Assembly (NCBI GenBank): GCA_036782755.1
Contig: DAIPYL010000005.1
Coordinates: 1-64,000 of the forward strand
Direction of reading: 5' to 3'
Origin: Jeotgalicoccus sp036782755
Lineage (GTDB): Bacteria; Bacillota; Bacilli; Staphylococcales; Salinicoccaceae
DNA: 64,000 nt
Every line of letters starts with the position of its first letter. Within the stretch, counting starts at the first letter, position 1. A model generated the notes under the pieces. That model searched no databases, had not been told where the DNA came from, and was given only the letters and a program-made list of their open reading frames with translations. Positions 32,844 through 42,041 of this stretch are shown here, one piece after another. The translations under genes were made by a program, and so were the position numbers.

Positions 32844-34418
32844 TTAATAATAAACTGGTGAATCCGGACCTAATGGAATTCCAAGAAGGGTCCAGACGAT
32901 AAGCATTACTGCCCAGAAGATAAAGAAACAAATTGAGTACGGCAGCATTACTGAAATCAGTGTACCGATACCGATGTTTTTATCGTATTTCTGTGCAAAT
33001 GCAATGATGATTGCAAAGTAAGTCATGAGCGGTGTAATAATATTCGTACTTGAATCTGCTACACGGTATGCCATCGTCGTCAGCTCCGGAGAGTATCCAA
33101 GCTGCATCAGAATCGGTACGAAAATTGGAGCCATTAAAGCCCATTTCGCACTCGCACTACCGATGAATAAGTTGATTACAGCAGTTACAAGCATAAAGCC
33201 GATTAACAGCGGTACACCGGTTAAGCTCATGCTGTCCAGAAGCTGCGCACCGTAAACCCCGATTACAAGACCAAGGTTAGACTCAGTGAAGTAAGCGACG
33301 AACTGACCTGCTGCGAATGCTAAGACGATAAACATTCCCATAGAAGCCATTGTGTCAGACATCTGTCCTGCGACATCTTTATCGTTTTTAATTGATTTTG
33401 TTACAATACCGTAAACAAGACCCGGAATAAAGAATAAAATCGCAATAATCGGTACAAGTGAACTCATGAACGGTGACTGAATAATCGTATCCATGTAAGA
33501 TCCGATGTCGTCAGATCCGCGCATCGGCGAGTTCGGAAGCACTACTAACAGTGCTGCAAGTATTAGTCCGATAATAACAGAAATAAACGCCAGAATCAGA
33601 CCTTTCTTCTCTACAGGCTCAAGTGTCTGAATTCCTTCAACATCTTCACCTGATAAATCTTCTTCCTGTTCTTTAGACATTTTGAATGAACCTAAACGCG
33701 GTTCAACAATTTTAGCAGATACGAACCAGCCGACAAATGTCAGCAGGAATACACTGACCATAATGAAGTACCAGTTCATTGCAACGTTAATTGAATCTGC
33801 ATATGCAGGGTCGATTAATGCCGCGCCTGCAGCAGTAAGTTCAGCAAGCATAACGTCCGTTCCGCTCAGCAGTAAGTTCGCAGAGAACCCTGCAGATACA
33901 CCGGCGAATGCTGCAGCCAGACCCGCAAGGGGATGTCTGCCAAGTGCCAGGTACAGAAGTGCACCAAGCGGCGGTAATACTACGTAACCTGCATCAGATG
34001 CTACCGATGACATAATCCCTGCAAATACGAGACCTGCAGTGATCAGGTTTTTTGGAATTGCAAGTACAAACGCTTTTAAAGCAGCGCCGATTAAACCGGA
34101 ACGCTCCGCTACTCCGATACCGAGCATTGTTAAAAGTACAACGCCAAGCGGTGCGAAGTTAATGAAGTTATCCGTCATACTTTCGAATATATAACTAATA
34201 CCTTCGGCATTTAATAAGTTTTTTACTGCAACTTCTTCGTTACCTTCGCCTGGATGTGTGACTGAAATTCCAAGTATTCCGAAAATTGATGATAAAACTA
34301 AAGTCAATACCGCCAAAATAGCAAAAAGCGTAACCGGGTGCGGCAGTTTGTTACCCAGCCATTCTACAAAATCTAAAAACCTTTGAAACAATCCATGTTT
34401 CTTTTTACTCTCGTCCAC
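32844..34418 (-). CDS. AbgT family transporter
   Basis: The 524-residue membrane protein has about 12 spans and belongs to the AbgT family, whose members import p-aminobenzoyl-glutamate or export sulfonamide-like antimetabolites (MtrF type). Family features include the start KLPHPVTLFAILAVL, APLGVVLLTMLGIGVAERSGLIGA (about 95-118), SSVASDAGYVVLPPLGAL, the hairpin-like SANLLLSGTDVMLAE and the C-terminal ADSSTNIITPLMTYF. Import or export cannot be told. It follows icd after a terminator and is not part of the citric acid cycle operon. Confidence 0.9.
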   Translation of the reverse strand: MDESKKKHGLFQRFLDFVEWLGNKLPHPVTLFAILAVLTLVLSSIFGILGISVTHPGEGNEEVAVKNLLNAEGISYIFESMTDNFINFAPLGVVLLTMLGIGVAERSGLIGAALKAFVLAIPKNLITAGLVFAGIMSSVASDAGYVVLPPLGALLYLALGRHPLAGLAAAFAGVSAGFSANLLLSGTDVMLAELTAAGAALIDPAYADSINVAMNWYFIMVSVFLLTFVGWFVSAKIVEPRLGSFKMSKEQEEDLSGEDVEGIQTLEPVEKKGLILAFISVIIGLILAALLVVLPNSPMRGSDDIGSYMDTIIQSPFMSSLVPIIAILFFIPGLVYGIVTKSIKNDKDVAGQMSDTMASMGMFIVLAFAAGQFVAYFTESNLGLVIGVYGAQLLDSMSLTGVPLLIGFMLVTAVINLFIGSASAKWALMAPIFVPILMQLGYSPELTTMAYRVADSSTNIITPLMTYFAIIIAFAQKYDKNIGIGTLISVMLPYSICFFIFWAVMLIVWTLLGIPLGPDSPVYY

Positions 34419-34452
34419 AGCTTAAACGTCCTCCCAATATGTACAAAATTAA

Positions 34453-34476
34453 AAGCCGCTCAAATTGAGCGACTTT
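34453..34476 (-). terminator. Terminator of citZ-icd
   Basis: The near-perfect palindrome AGTCGCTCAATTTGAGCGGCT on the minus strand is followed by TTTAATTTT. T runs occur on both sides, so it could work in either direction; only minus-strand genes flank it. Confidence 0.8.
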
Positions 34477-34515
34477 TTCTATTATAGTATTTAGTTGATC
34501 AGATTACAATCTGAA

Positions 34516-35784
34516 TTATTGCATATTTTCGATTAATGCGTCACCGAACTCAGAACATTTAACTTCTGTAGCGCCGTCCATCAGGCGGGCAAAGTCATAT
34601 GTTACGATTTTTTTCGATATTGTGTTTTCAATAGCGCTGTTCACAAGGTCAGCAGCTTCCTGCCATCCAAGGTGCTCAAGCATTAAGACACCTGATAGTA
34701 ATACAGATGAAGGGTTAACTTTATCCTGTCCAGCGTACTTCGGTGCAGTACCGTGAGTTGCTTCAAAAATAGCGTGGCCGGTTTCGTAGTTGATGTTTGC
34801 ACCTGGTGCAATACCAATTCCGCCAACCTGCGCTGCTAAAGCATCACTGATGTAGTCACCGTTTAAGTTCATTGTTGCAACAACGTCGAATTCTTTCGGA
34901 CGTGTAAGAATCTGCTGCAGGAAGATATCCGCAATAGAGTCTTTAATGATAATCTTACCGTCAGCAACAGCTTTGTTTTGTACTTCGTCAGCTTTTTCTT
35001 TACCGTCACGCTCTACGATTTCATCGTATTCAGCCCATGTGAAAGTCTGGTCAGCGAATTCGTTGCGAGCGAGTTCATAGCCCCACTTCTTAAATCCGCC
35101 TTCAGTGAATTTCATGATGTTACCTTTGTGCACTAAAGTCACTGATGGTTTTTTATGTTCGATTGCATAGTTGATAGCAGAACGCACTAAACGTTCAGTA
35201 CCTTCTTTAGATACAGGTTTGATAGCGATTGAAGAAGACTCAGGGAAACGGATATTTTTAACGCCCATTTCGTCCTGCAGGAAGTCGATAACTTTTTTAA
35301 CTTCAGGCGTACCTTCGTTAAATTCGATCCCAGCATATATGTCTTCAGTGTTCTCTCTGAAGATCTGCATGTCACAGTGCTCAGGGTGTTTAACCGGTGA
35401 AGGTACACCTGTGTAGTGTCTTACCGGACGCAAGCACGCGAAAAGGTCTAATTCCTGGCGCAGCGTAACGTTTAATGAACGGAAACCGCCGCCGATTGGA
35501 GTTGTTAAAGGACCTTTAATAGCGATTAAATACTCGTCGATTTTATCAAGAGTATCCTGCGGAAGCCATTCGCCAGTTTTGTCGAATGCTTTCTGACCCG
35601 CGTATACTTCAAGCCAGTCGATTTTTTTCTCGCCGTTGTAAGCTTTTTCTACAGCCGCATCGATAACTTTGCTTGCTGCTGCCCAGATATCCGGACCAAT
35701 TCCGTCACCTTCGATAAAAGGAATAACCGGATTGTCAGGTACGTTTAGTACACCATTATTAGTTTGAATTTTTTCTCCTGCCAT
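34516..35784 (-). CDS. icd: Isocitrate dehydrogenase (NADP-dependent)
   Basis: The enzyme oxidatively decarboxylates isocitrate to 2-oxoglutarate in the citric acid cycle. The 422-residue length and the start with IPFIEGDGIGPDIW fit the bacterial NADP type. The substrate loop with the phosphorylatable-serine-type segment (GGFRSLNVTLRQELDLFACLRP) and metal site (NLNGDYISDALAAQVGG, about 330) are complete. It begins 25 bases after citZ and ends in a terminator; a separate mdh, which follows in Bacillus, is absent. Confidence 0.97.
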   Translation of the reverse strand: MAGEKIQTNNGVLNVPDNPVIPFIEGDGIGPDIWAAASKVIDAAVEKAYNGEKKIDWLEVYAGQKAFDKTGEWLPQDTLDKIDEYLIAIKGPLTTPIGGGFRSLNVTLRQELDLFACLRPVRHYTGVPSPVKHPEHCDMQIFRENTEDIYAGIEFNEGTPEVKKVIDFLQDEMGVKNIRFPESSSIAIKPVSKEGTERLVRSAINYAIEHKKPSVTLVHKGNIMKFTEGGFKKWGYELARNEFADQTFTWAEYDEIVERDGKEKADEVQNKAVADGKIIIKDSIADIFLQQILTRPKEFDVVATMNLNGDYISDALAAQVGGIGIAPGANINYETGHAIFEATHGTAPKYAGQDKVNPSSVLLSGVLMLEHLGWQEAADLVNSAIENTISKKIVTYDFARLMDGATEVKCSEFGDALIENMQ

Positions 35785-35809
35785 TAGTAGAACCCCCGTT
35801 GAATTTTAA

Positions 35810-36925
35810 TTATCTGTTTTCGATTGATTCGTATTTCATGTTCGTACGGCCATTGTACTCCGCACGCGGTCTGATCAGTCTGTTATTTTCAAACTGCTCG
35901 AAAATGTGGGCAATCCAGCCTGACGTTCTGCTGACTGCAAAGATCGGTGTGAATAAATCATGTGCGATTCCAAGTGAATGGTAAACTGATGCACTGAAGA
36001 AGTCAACGTTAGGCAGTAAGCCTTTCTCTTCTTCAATAATGCGTGCAATCTTCACAGACATTTCGTAAAGTTCAGGCTGACCGTTTTCTTCAGTTAAGCG
36101 GCGTGCCATATCTTCAAGATATTTAGCGCGCGGGTCTCCATCTTTATAAACTCTGTGACCGATTCCCATGATTTTCTCTTTGTTGTCGAATTTCTTCTGG
36201 ATGTAGCTGTCGACATTATCAAGAGTACCAATCTCTTCAAGCATTGCCATAACTTTTTCATTCGCTCCGCCGTGCAGAGGCCCCTTAAGTGCTCCAATAG
36301 CACCTGTAACTCCCGAATATACATCCGATAAAGTCGCTACGATAACACGTGCCGCAAATGTTGATGCGTTGATTTCGTGGTCAGCATGAAGTACAAGTGC
36401 TGTATTCATCGCTTCGACCTGAACATCAGTCGGCTCTTCCCCATATAACATGTACAGGAAGTTTTTAGCGTAACCGTACTCCGGATTCGGGTCGATTACT
36501 TCTTTCCCTTCACGAGTGCGTGCGATAGCCGCAACGATTGAAGGAATTTTCGCCTGAATACGGATTGCTTTACGCAGTGTCGCTTCTTCAGACTGATCTT
36601 CAGCCTGCTCATCCGTGTGTGCAAGCAGTGACACTGCAGTACGCAGTGCGCTCATCGGATGTACAGATTTATCTACGAAAGTTTTGTAGAAACCTTTAGC
36701 TTCTTCAGTTAAGAATGCGTGATCATATAACTCCTGTTTGAAAGCTTTTAATTCCTCTTTGTCTGGCAGGTGATCATGCCATAATAAAAATACCACTTCT
36801 TCGAATTCAGCATTTTCTGCTAAATCGTCAATTTCATAACCGCAATAAGTCAGCTGTGTGCCGATAATTGAGCTGATTCTTGATTCCCCAATTACAACAC
36901 CTTCTAAACCGCTGTTTCCAGTCAT
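35810..36925 (-). CDS. citZ: Citrate synthase
   Basis: Citrate synthase condenses acetyl-CoA with oxaloacetate. The 371-residue protein is of the short Gram-positive type. The catalytic residues lie in HADHEINASTF (about 190-200), MGIGHRVYKDGDPRA (about 255-270) and NVDFFSASVYHSLGI (about 310-324), the aspartate of the last being the third catalytic residue. AGGAGGGGG precedes the ATG. Promoter and cre-like sequences are upstream. Confidence 0.97.
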   Translation of the reverse strand: MTGNSGLEGVVIGESRISSIIGTQLTYCGYEIDDLAENAEFEEVVFLLWHDHLPDKEELKAFKQELYDHAFLTEEAKGFYKTFVDKSVHPMSALRTAVSLLAHTDEQAEDQSEEATLRKAIRIQAKIPSIVAAIARTREGKEVIDPNPEYGYAKNFLYMLYGEEPTDVQVEAMNTALVLHADHEINASTFAARVIVATLSDVYSGVTGAIGALKGPLHGGANEKVMAMLEEIGTLDNVDSYIQKKFDNKEKIMGIGHRVYKDGDPRAKYLEDMARRLTEENGQPELYEMSVKIARIIEEEKGLLPNVDFFSASVYHSLGIAHDLFTPIFAVSRTSGWIAHIFEQFENNRLIRPRAEYNGRTNMKYESIENR

Positions 36926-36964
36926 AAATCCCCCTCCTAGTTATGTAACAGAATCTTTAAACCA

Positions 36965-36973
36965 AGTATAACA
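36965..36973 (-). promoter_or_regulatory. Extended -10 promoter element of citZ-icd
   Basis: The minus strand shows TGTTATACT, an extended -10 (hexamer TATACT at 36965-36970), about 40 bases before citZ. The -35 region at 17 bases is poor (AAACAT), which suggests help from or sensitivity to regulators. Confidence 0.55.
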
Positions 36974-37034
36974 AAATTGTCACAAATATGTTTACCCTTA
37001 CTTGCACTCTTTCTTTGTGAATAAGAATACATAA

Positions 37035-37048
37035 TGTAAGCGCAACCT
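37035..37048 (+). promoter_or_regulatory. Candidate cre (CcpA) site upstream of citZ
   Basis: TGTAAGCGCAACCT matches TGWAARCGYTWNCW at 13 of 14 positions. It lies about 65 bases upstream of the citZ -10. CcpA control of citZ is known in B. subtilis; the upstream position here makes the mechanism uncertain. From here to the lipoprotein terminator only A/T-rich sequence and the hairpin repeat at 37190-37262 are seen. Confidence 0.5.
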
Positions 37049-37189
37049 ATGATACTGCTGTATTCTGTTATGAATTAACCGATAAAGTAGCGTGTAATAA
37101 GAATCAGTTAATTATCTTATATTATATCATAAGTATATATTATGTGAAGAATGAATGCTGACAAAATGGGATGGTGATAGAACCTATTG

Positions 37190-37262
37190 GACGACGGCGT
37201 CTTCTCGTCGTCGTACTTTAAAGCACCTTGGAATACGACGGGGATTTGACGTCGTACTTTAA
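37190..37262. repeat. Paired intergenic hairpin repeat (two units, about 41-44 bp)
   Basis: Two units each form a 7-bp perfect stem with a 9-base loop: GACGACG/CGTCGTC (37190-37196, 37206-37212) and TACGACG/CGTCGTA (37234-37240, 37250-37256). Each is followed by GTACTTTAA, repeated 41 bases apart. On the minus strand the second loop reads TCAAATCCC, nearly the same as the loop of the repeat at 55208-55280 although the stems differ. Confidence 0.7.
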
Positions 37263-37328
37263 TCATTCTAAGTATAATATTCATTCTAATTCACAACACC
37301 AGTCCCCCGTTGACATCCCGCCCAAACC

Positions 37329-37366
37329 AAAAAAACCCCGAAACTGCATCTTAAGCAGCTCCGGAG
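37329..37366 (-). terminator. Intrinsic terminator of the lipoprotein gene
   Basis: A 12-bp stem with G-U pairs (CTCCGGAGCTGC / GCAGTTTCGGGG on the minus strand, 37355-37366 and 37336-37347) is followed by seven Ts. Confidence 0.9.
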
Positions 37367-37387
37367 AATCTCAATCTCATTACTATT

Positions 37388-38146
37388 TTATTCTTCCGAC
37401 ATATTCATCGGTTTTTCAATCATTTCAACGTCGTCGATGTTTGTGTAATCGACTGTCGAATGTATCGCGATGTCTTCACCTTCACTTACGATATCAGCTT
37501 TCAGTTCACTGCCTGTAAATGTGTATTCCGCATCGAAGTACAGCTGAATCGTGCCGTTAATGCTGTCGGCCGCTTCAACCTGCTTCAGCGTTTCTTCGTC
37601 AACCAAGCTGCCGAGCGCCGATGTGTCCTCGATGTTTATCGTTATTGCGTAGCCTTCGCCCAGTTCGCTGACTGCACCTTCAGGATAGTTTTTAAGCTCT
37701 GCGACTATTGTCTGATAATCGTTGCCTTCGATATCCATCGTTTCTTCTGTTTCAACGATTTCATTGCCGGCATACATAAAGTGATCGCCTTCGACGATAT
37801 AGTGTGTAACGATATCGCCGTTGTTGTTCACTGACAGTTTAAATTCATTTTGTCCGCCGAATGTCATTATCGTACGGATTGTACTTTCGTCATCTGCACC
37901 GGTAATTTTAAATGACTGCTGGGCTACATAGCTGGTAATGCCTTCACTGTTTGCCACAGCGCTGTCGATTAAGTCACCTGATGCGATATCGCTGTTGCCT
38001 GCTTTTTCTTCTGTATTTTCTTCAGCAGTCTCTTCGCCGGATTCTTCAGTTCCGTTTTCTTTGGAAACCTGTTCTTCTTCCGAATTGTCAGAGCATGCTG
38101 ATAAAATTAATATACTTCCGAGTAATGCAGCGAGCGTTTTTTTCAT
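37388..38146 (-). CDS. Secreted lipoprotein, LolA-like fold suspected (unknown function)
   Basis: The 252-residue product has a signal peptide with a lipobox (MKKTLAALLGSILILSAC; cleavage before Cys) and would be anchored to the outer face of the membrane. A very acidic, low-complexity linker (E/S/N rich, about residues 19-55) precedes a mature domain with alternating strands (SFKITGADDESTIRTIMTFGG...). This resembles DUF6612-type lipoproteins found in Bacillales, but the function is unknown. I start at MKKTL with GAGGTG six bases upstream. It is separated from pyk by 18 bases and so may be cotranscribed with it. Confidence 0.8.
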   Translation of the reverse strand: MKKTLAALLGSILILSACSDNSEEEQVSKENGTEESGEETAEENTEEKAGNSDIASGDLIDSAVANSEGITSYVAQQSFKITGADDESTIRTIMTFGGQNEFKLSVNNNGDIVTHYIVEGDHFMYAGNEIVETEETMDIEGNDYQTIVAELKNYPEGAVSELGEGYAITINIEDTSALGSLVDEETLKQVEAADSINGTIQLYFDAEYTFTGSELKADIVSEGEDIAIHSTVDYTNIDDVEMIEKPMNMSEE

Positions 38147-38164
38147 CCAACACACCTCTAATCC

Positions 38165-39925
38165 TTATAGCACGTGCGCATGTCCGCTGTAGACGACACT
38201 TTGCTCACTGTCGATCGTAACGAGCATGTTGTCTTCCAGCACTTCAAGCGCTTCTTGTGCGCCGACGATTGTCGGGAGTTCCAGGTTCAATCCGACGATT
38301 GCACCCTGACTTGTCAGTCCGCCTTCTACTGTAATCAGACCTGCTGCTTTAATTAACAGCGGTGTCATCAGTGCGTCAACGGACTGGACCACGACGATTT
38401 TATCCGTCGTATCTTTGCCCTGAAGTTCTTCATAGTTTTTTGCAGTCACAACTTCGCCTACCGCAGTTTTATCGCCGATACCCTGAGCTTTAATCAGTGT
38501 ATCCCCGACAACGTGCAGTTTCATTAAGTTTGTCGTACCCGCACGGCCTGCCGGTACACCTGCTGTAATAATAATCAGATCGCCTTCGTTAGCGTAGCCT
38601 TTTTCAAGTGTCGCCATCACTGACGTATTTAACAGTTCATCAGTATCTTTTTCAGCTTCTTTAACAATCGGGTTCACACCCCATACGAGGTTAAGCTGAC
38701 GCGCAACATGTCCATAAGGTGTTACCGCTACGATATTTGCATGCGGACGGTATTTCGCAATCATTCTCGCTGTATGTCCGCTTTCTGTCGCTGCAACGAT
38801 TGCTTTACATTGTAAGTTCAGCGCAGTATGCGCAACAGATACACCGATTGCAGTTACCATGTTCGTCTGCGTCGATTTCGTTCTGTCAGATAATAACTTC
38901 TTATAATCCTGAGCTTCTTCAGCCGATACAGCGATTTTCGCCATCGTCTGAACCGCTTCAACCGGATAAGCACCGGCAGCAGTTTCACCGCTCAGCATTA
39001 CCGCATCAGTCCCGTCATAGATTGCGTTTGCCACGTCACTCGCTTCAGCGCGTGTACATCTGGGGTTCGTCTGCATTGAATCAAGCATCTGAGTTGCAGT
39101 AATAACCGGTTTGCCTGACAGGTTGCATTTTCTGATTAATTCTTTCTGCATCATCGGCACTGTTTCCGGTGCGATTTCCACACCAAGGTCACCGCGGGCA
39201 ACCATCAGACCGTCAGAAATTTTCAGGATATCATCGATATTGTCGATTCCTTCCTGATTTTCAATTTTAGGAATAATTTTAATGAATTCACCTTTATGAG
39301 TTTCAAGCAGCTCTCTGATTTCAAGCACATCCTGAGAACGTCTTACGAAACTTGCAGCGATAAAGTCCACACCCTGCTCGATGCCGAACTTAACATCCGC
39401 TTTATCTTTATCAGTTAAACCTGGAAGTTTTACGCTGACCCCCGGTACGTTAACCCCTTTTTTATTCTTTAAGAGACCGTTATTTTTAACAGTCGTCGTA
39501 ATAATGCCCGTTTCCTTGTTCAGTTCATCGATTTGGAGTTCAACCAGACCGTCATCAAGAAGAATAAAGTCTCCCGGCTCAACGTCGTCAATTAATCCTT
39601 CATAAGATACTGAAAAACGTTCTGAGTTACCAAGCACTTCAGTCATCGACACTTCAATTTTTTGTCCGCGGACAAGCTCAACCTGGCCGTTTTCCATTGA
39701 ATGCGTTCTGATCTCAGGTCCTTTTGTATCTAAAAGAATACCTACTGTTTTATCGAGACGTTTCGCCACTTTTCTAATTGTGTCGATACGCGCCTGATGT
39801 TCCGCGTGGTCACCGTGTGAAAAATTTAAACGCGCAACGTTCATGCCCGCCATGATTATTTTTTCCAGTATCTCTTCCGATTCTGAAGCCGGTCCTATTG
39901 TACATACAATCTTTGTATTTCTCAT
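38165..39925 (-). CDS. pyk: Pyruvate kinase with C-terminal extra domain
   Basis: Pyruvate kinase makes pyruvate and ATP from phosphoenolpyruvate. The 586-residue protein has the barrel start MRNTKIVCTIGPASE, the K-bearing IPKIENQEGI, the substrate motif MVARGDLGVEI and an extra C-terminal PEP-utiliser-like domain (about 475-586), typical of Bacillus and Staphylococcus. In that domain the usual TSH motif reads GLTSQGAIVGL, with Gln for His. I start 25 codons inside the open frame, where AGGAGG precedes the ATG. pfkA lies 13 bases upstream. Confidence 0.97.
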   Translation of the reverse strand: MRNTKIVCTIGPASESEEILEKIIMAGMNVARLNFSHGDHAEHQARIDTIRKVAKRLDKTVGILLDTKGPEIRTHSMENGQVELVRGQKIEVSMTEVLGNSERFSVSYEGLIDDVEPGDFILLDDGLVELQIDELNKETGIITTTVKNNGLLKNKKGVNVPGVSVKLPGLTDKDKADVKFGIEQGVDFIAASFVRRSQDVLEIRELLETHKGEFIKIIPKIENQEGIDNIDDILKISDGLMVARGDLGVEIAPETVPMMQKELIRKCNLSGKPVITATQMLDSMQTNPRCTRAEASDVANAIYDGTDAVMLSGETAAGAYPVEAVQTMAKIAVSAEEAQDYKKLLSDRTKSTQTNMVTAIGVSVAHTALNLQCKAIVAATESGHTARMIAKYRPHANIVAVTPYGHVARQLNLVWGVNPIVKEAEKDTDELLNTSVMATLEKGYANEGDLIIITAGVPAGRAGTTNLMKLHVVGDTLIKAQGIGDKTAVGEVVTAKNYEELQGKDTTDKIVVVQSVDALMTPLLIKAAGLITVEGGLTSQGAIVGLNLELPTIVGAQEALEVLEDNMLVTIDSEQSVVYSGHAHVL

Positions 39926-39938
39926 TCTTCTGTTCCTC

Positions 39939-40898
39939 CTAAATTGAAAGCTCTTTTGAAAGCAGGTAAATACTGTTGTCATATTGTTTATCGTGTTCAC
40001 GTACGTACGTAAAATCTGTGGCTGTTAATTCGTTCTTGGAAATACCTGCGCCGACACCCGAACGGCCTTCCTGCAATAAGCTGACCGCATAGGCACCAAG
40101 CCTCGAACCGAGCACTCTGTCAGAAGCACTCGGTTTGCCGCCGCGCTGAATATGTCCAAGAACACTGATTCTTGTCTCTATATTAATATACTTTGCCAGT
40201 TCATTGCTACAATATTCTGCAGACATAACCCCTTCGGCAACGACAATCAGGGAATGCTTCTTGCCCCGGTCAAGCCCCGCCTGAATACGTTCAGCCACAT
40301 CTGACATCTTCGTATCGCGCTCCGGAATAAAAATTGTTTCCGCTCCGGCCGCAAGCCCTGCATTAAGTGCAAGCTCGCCTGAATCCCTGCCCATCACTTC
40401 TATAATAAACGTCCGCTCGTGACTCGTTGCCGTGTCGCGGATACGGTCGATCATATCGACGATAGTGTTTAAGGCGGTATCGTAGCCGATCGTAATATCG
40501 GTGCCGGCAATATCATTATCAATCGTTGCAGGCACACCGACAGTTTTCACACCGAGCTTGCCAAGTTCGGCAGCACCCATGTAAGTACCATCCCCGCCGA
40601 TAACGACGAGTCCTTCAATACCGAGCGCCTTTAAATTGTCTGCCGCGCGCTGTCTGCCCTCTTCAGTTCTGAACTCTTCACATCGTGCAGTATATAAAGA
40701 AGTACCGCCGCGGTGAATAATATCCCCGACGTCGCCGAGACCTGCTTTATTAATGTCATTGCTGATTAAACCATTGAAGCCGTGATTTACACTGTAAACT
40801 TCCATACCATCATGAATCGCTTTACGTACAACCGCGCGTATCGCGGCATTCATCCCAGGCGCATCGCCGCCGCTCGTTAAAACCGCTATTTTCCTCAT
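39939..40898 (-). CDS. pfkA: 6-phosphofructokinase
   Basis: The enzyme phosphorylates fructose 6-phosphate, the main control step of glycolysis. The 319-residue protein has the ATP site GGDAPGMNAAIRA (about 11-23), the GGDGTYMGA loop (about 102-110), the TIDNDIAGTD catalytic segment (about 125-134) with Asp127-type base, and GHIQRGGKPSASDR. I start at MRKIAVL; two ATG codons just upstream are alternatives. It lies upstream of pyk in a glycolytic pair. Confidence 0.97.
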   Translation of the reverse strand: MRKIAVLTSGGDAPGMNAAIRAVVRKAIHDGMEVYSVNHGFNGLISNDINKAGLGDVGDIIHRGGTSLYTARCEEFRTEEGRQRAADNLKALGIEGLVVIGGDGTYMGAAELGKLGVKTVGVPATIDNDIAGTDITIGYDTALNTIVDMIDRIRDTATSHERTFIIEVMGRDSGELALNAGLAAGAETIFIPERDTKMSDVAERIQAGLDRGKKHSLIVVAEGVMSAEYCSNELAKYINIETRISVLGHIQRGGKPSASDRVLGSRLGAYAVSLLQEGRSGVGAGISKNELTATDFTYVREHDKQYDNSIYLLSKELSI

Positions 40899-40931
40899 GT
40901 CCATCACCCACCTATTAGTCCATTTAAACAT

Positions 40932-40945
40932 AGCATAATTATGCT
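40932..40945. promoter_or_regulatory. Perfect 14-bp palindrome at the pfkA promoter region
   Basis: AGCATAATTATGCT is a complete palindrome about 34 bases upstream of pfkA. A -10-like TATGCT or TATGTT on the minus strand lies within or beside it. It could be an operator, but no regulator is assigned. Confidence 0.4.
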
Positions 40946-41034
40946 TTGACGGTCTATCTATTTGGTGAGGAAATGTGCGTAAGTCGGGGTGCGGAAGAAT
41001 GTGCGGTGATTGGTTTGGTTCATTGGCCCATTAA

Positions 41035-41074
41035 ATCAAAAATCGCACCCGCCTCCATACGGGCAAGTGCGATT
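41035..41074 (-). terminator. Intrinsic terminator of the malic enzyme-accDA cluster
   Basis: The minus strand has AATCGCACTTGCCCG, a loop, CGGGTGCGATT and a TTTGATTT tail, 18 bases after the accA stop. It separates accA from pfkA, so pfkA-pyk must have their own promoter. Confidence 0.85.
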
Positions 41075-41091
41075 TTCAAATTAATCAAAAC

Positions 41092-42039
41092 TTATTCAGT
41101 ATATTGGCCGATTGCCATGTACTTATCGTAACGCTGATCGACAAGCGTATCGCCGTCCATCGGCACTAATTCCGCCAACGCGTCCTGCAGCACCTGATCC
41201 GTTTCGTTGAACACGAAAGTTTTATCGTGGTGCGCACCGCCTGCCGGCTCTTTAATTGTGCCGTCGCTCACGCCAAGTTCCAGTAAATCAGCTGCTGTAA
41301 TCTTCAGCGATTCCGCTGCGATTTCTTTAAGCGAAGCGTCTTTAAATAGAATACTTGCCGCACCTTCCGGAGAAATTACCGAGTAAGTTGCGTTTTCAAG
41401 CATGTAAAGTTTGTTGCAGACGCCAAGTGCAAGTGCACCGCCTGAACCGCCTTCACCGATAACGATACTGATAACAGGCACGGTAAGCCCTGCCATTTCA
41501 ACTAAGTTGCGGGCAATCGATTCACTCTGGCCGCGTTCTTCTGCCGCTTTACCGGGATACGCACCTTTCGTATCGATAAAACAGATTACCGGACGCTTGA
41601 ATTTTTCCGCCTGCTTCATCAGACGCAGCGCTTTTCTGTAGCCGTCAGGATGAGCCATACCGAAGTTGCGCGCAATGTTGTCTTTCGTGTCCATACCGCG
41701 CTGGTTGCCGATAACCGTCACCGGACGGCCGCGGAACATAGCGATACCCCCGATAATTGCATTGTCGTCCGCGTATGCACGGTCGCCTTTAAACTCGATA
41801 AACTCATCGAATAAAGCTGCAATATATTCTTTTGAAGTCGGGCGTTTTATGTAGCGTGCAATTTCAACACGCTGCCACGGTGTCAGTTGTGAGTATACTT
41901 CTTCTTTTTTATCCTTCACTTTTCTCTCCAAAAAGCTGATCTCAGTCGTCAGGTCCAGCTTGTTTTTATGGGCATATTTTTCAAGCTCTTTAATTTTGTT
42001 TTCCAGTTCAGTAACGGGTTTTTCGAATTCAAATACCAT
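41092..42039 (-). CDS. accA: Acetyl-CoA carboxylase carboxyltransferase subunit alpha
   Basis: With AccD it transfers the carboxyl group from biotin to acetyl-CoA to form malonyl-CoA, the first step of fatty acid synthesis. The 315-residue protein has the N-terminal coiled coil (about 1-60) and the crotonase-like core with DTKGAYPGKAAEERGQ and IGEGGSGGALALGV (about 198-211), the oxyanion-hole region. It starts two bases from accD. Confidence 0.97.
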   Translation of the reverse strand: MVFEFEKPVTELENKIKELEKYAHKNKLDLTTEISFLERKVKDKKEEVYSQLTPWQRVEIARYIKRPTSKEYIAALFDEFIEFKGDRAYADDNAIIGGIAMFRGRPVTVIGNQRGMDTKDNIARNFGMAHPDGYRKALRLMKQAEKFKRPVICFIDTKGAYPGKAAEERGQSESIARNLVEMAGLTVPVISIVIGEGGSGGALALGVCNKLYMLENATYSVISPEGAASILFKDASLKEIAAESLKITAADLLELGVSDGTIKEPAGGAHHDKTFVFNETDQVLQDALAELVPMDGDTLVDQRYDKYMAIGQYTE

Positions 42040-42041
42040 AA

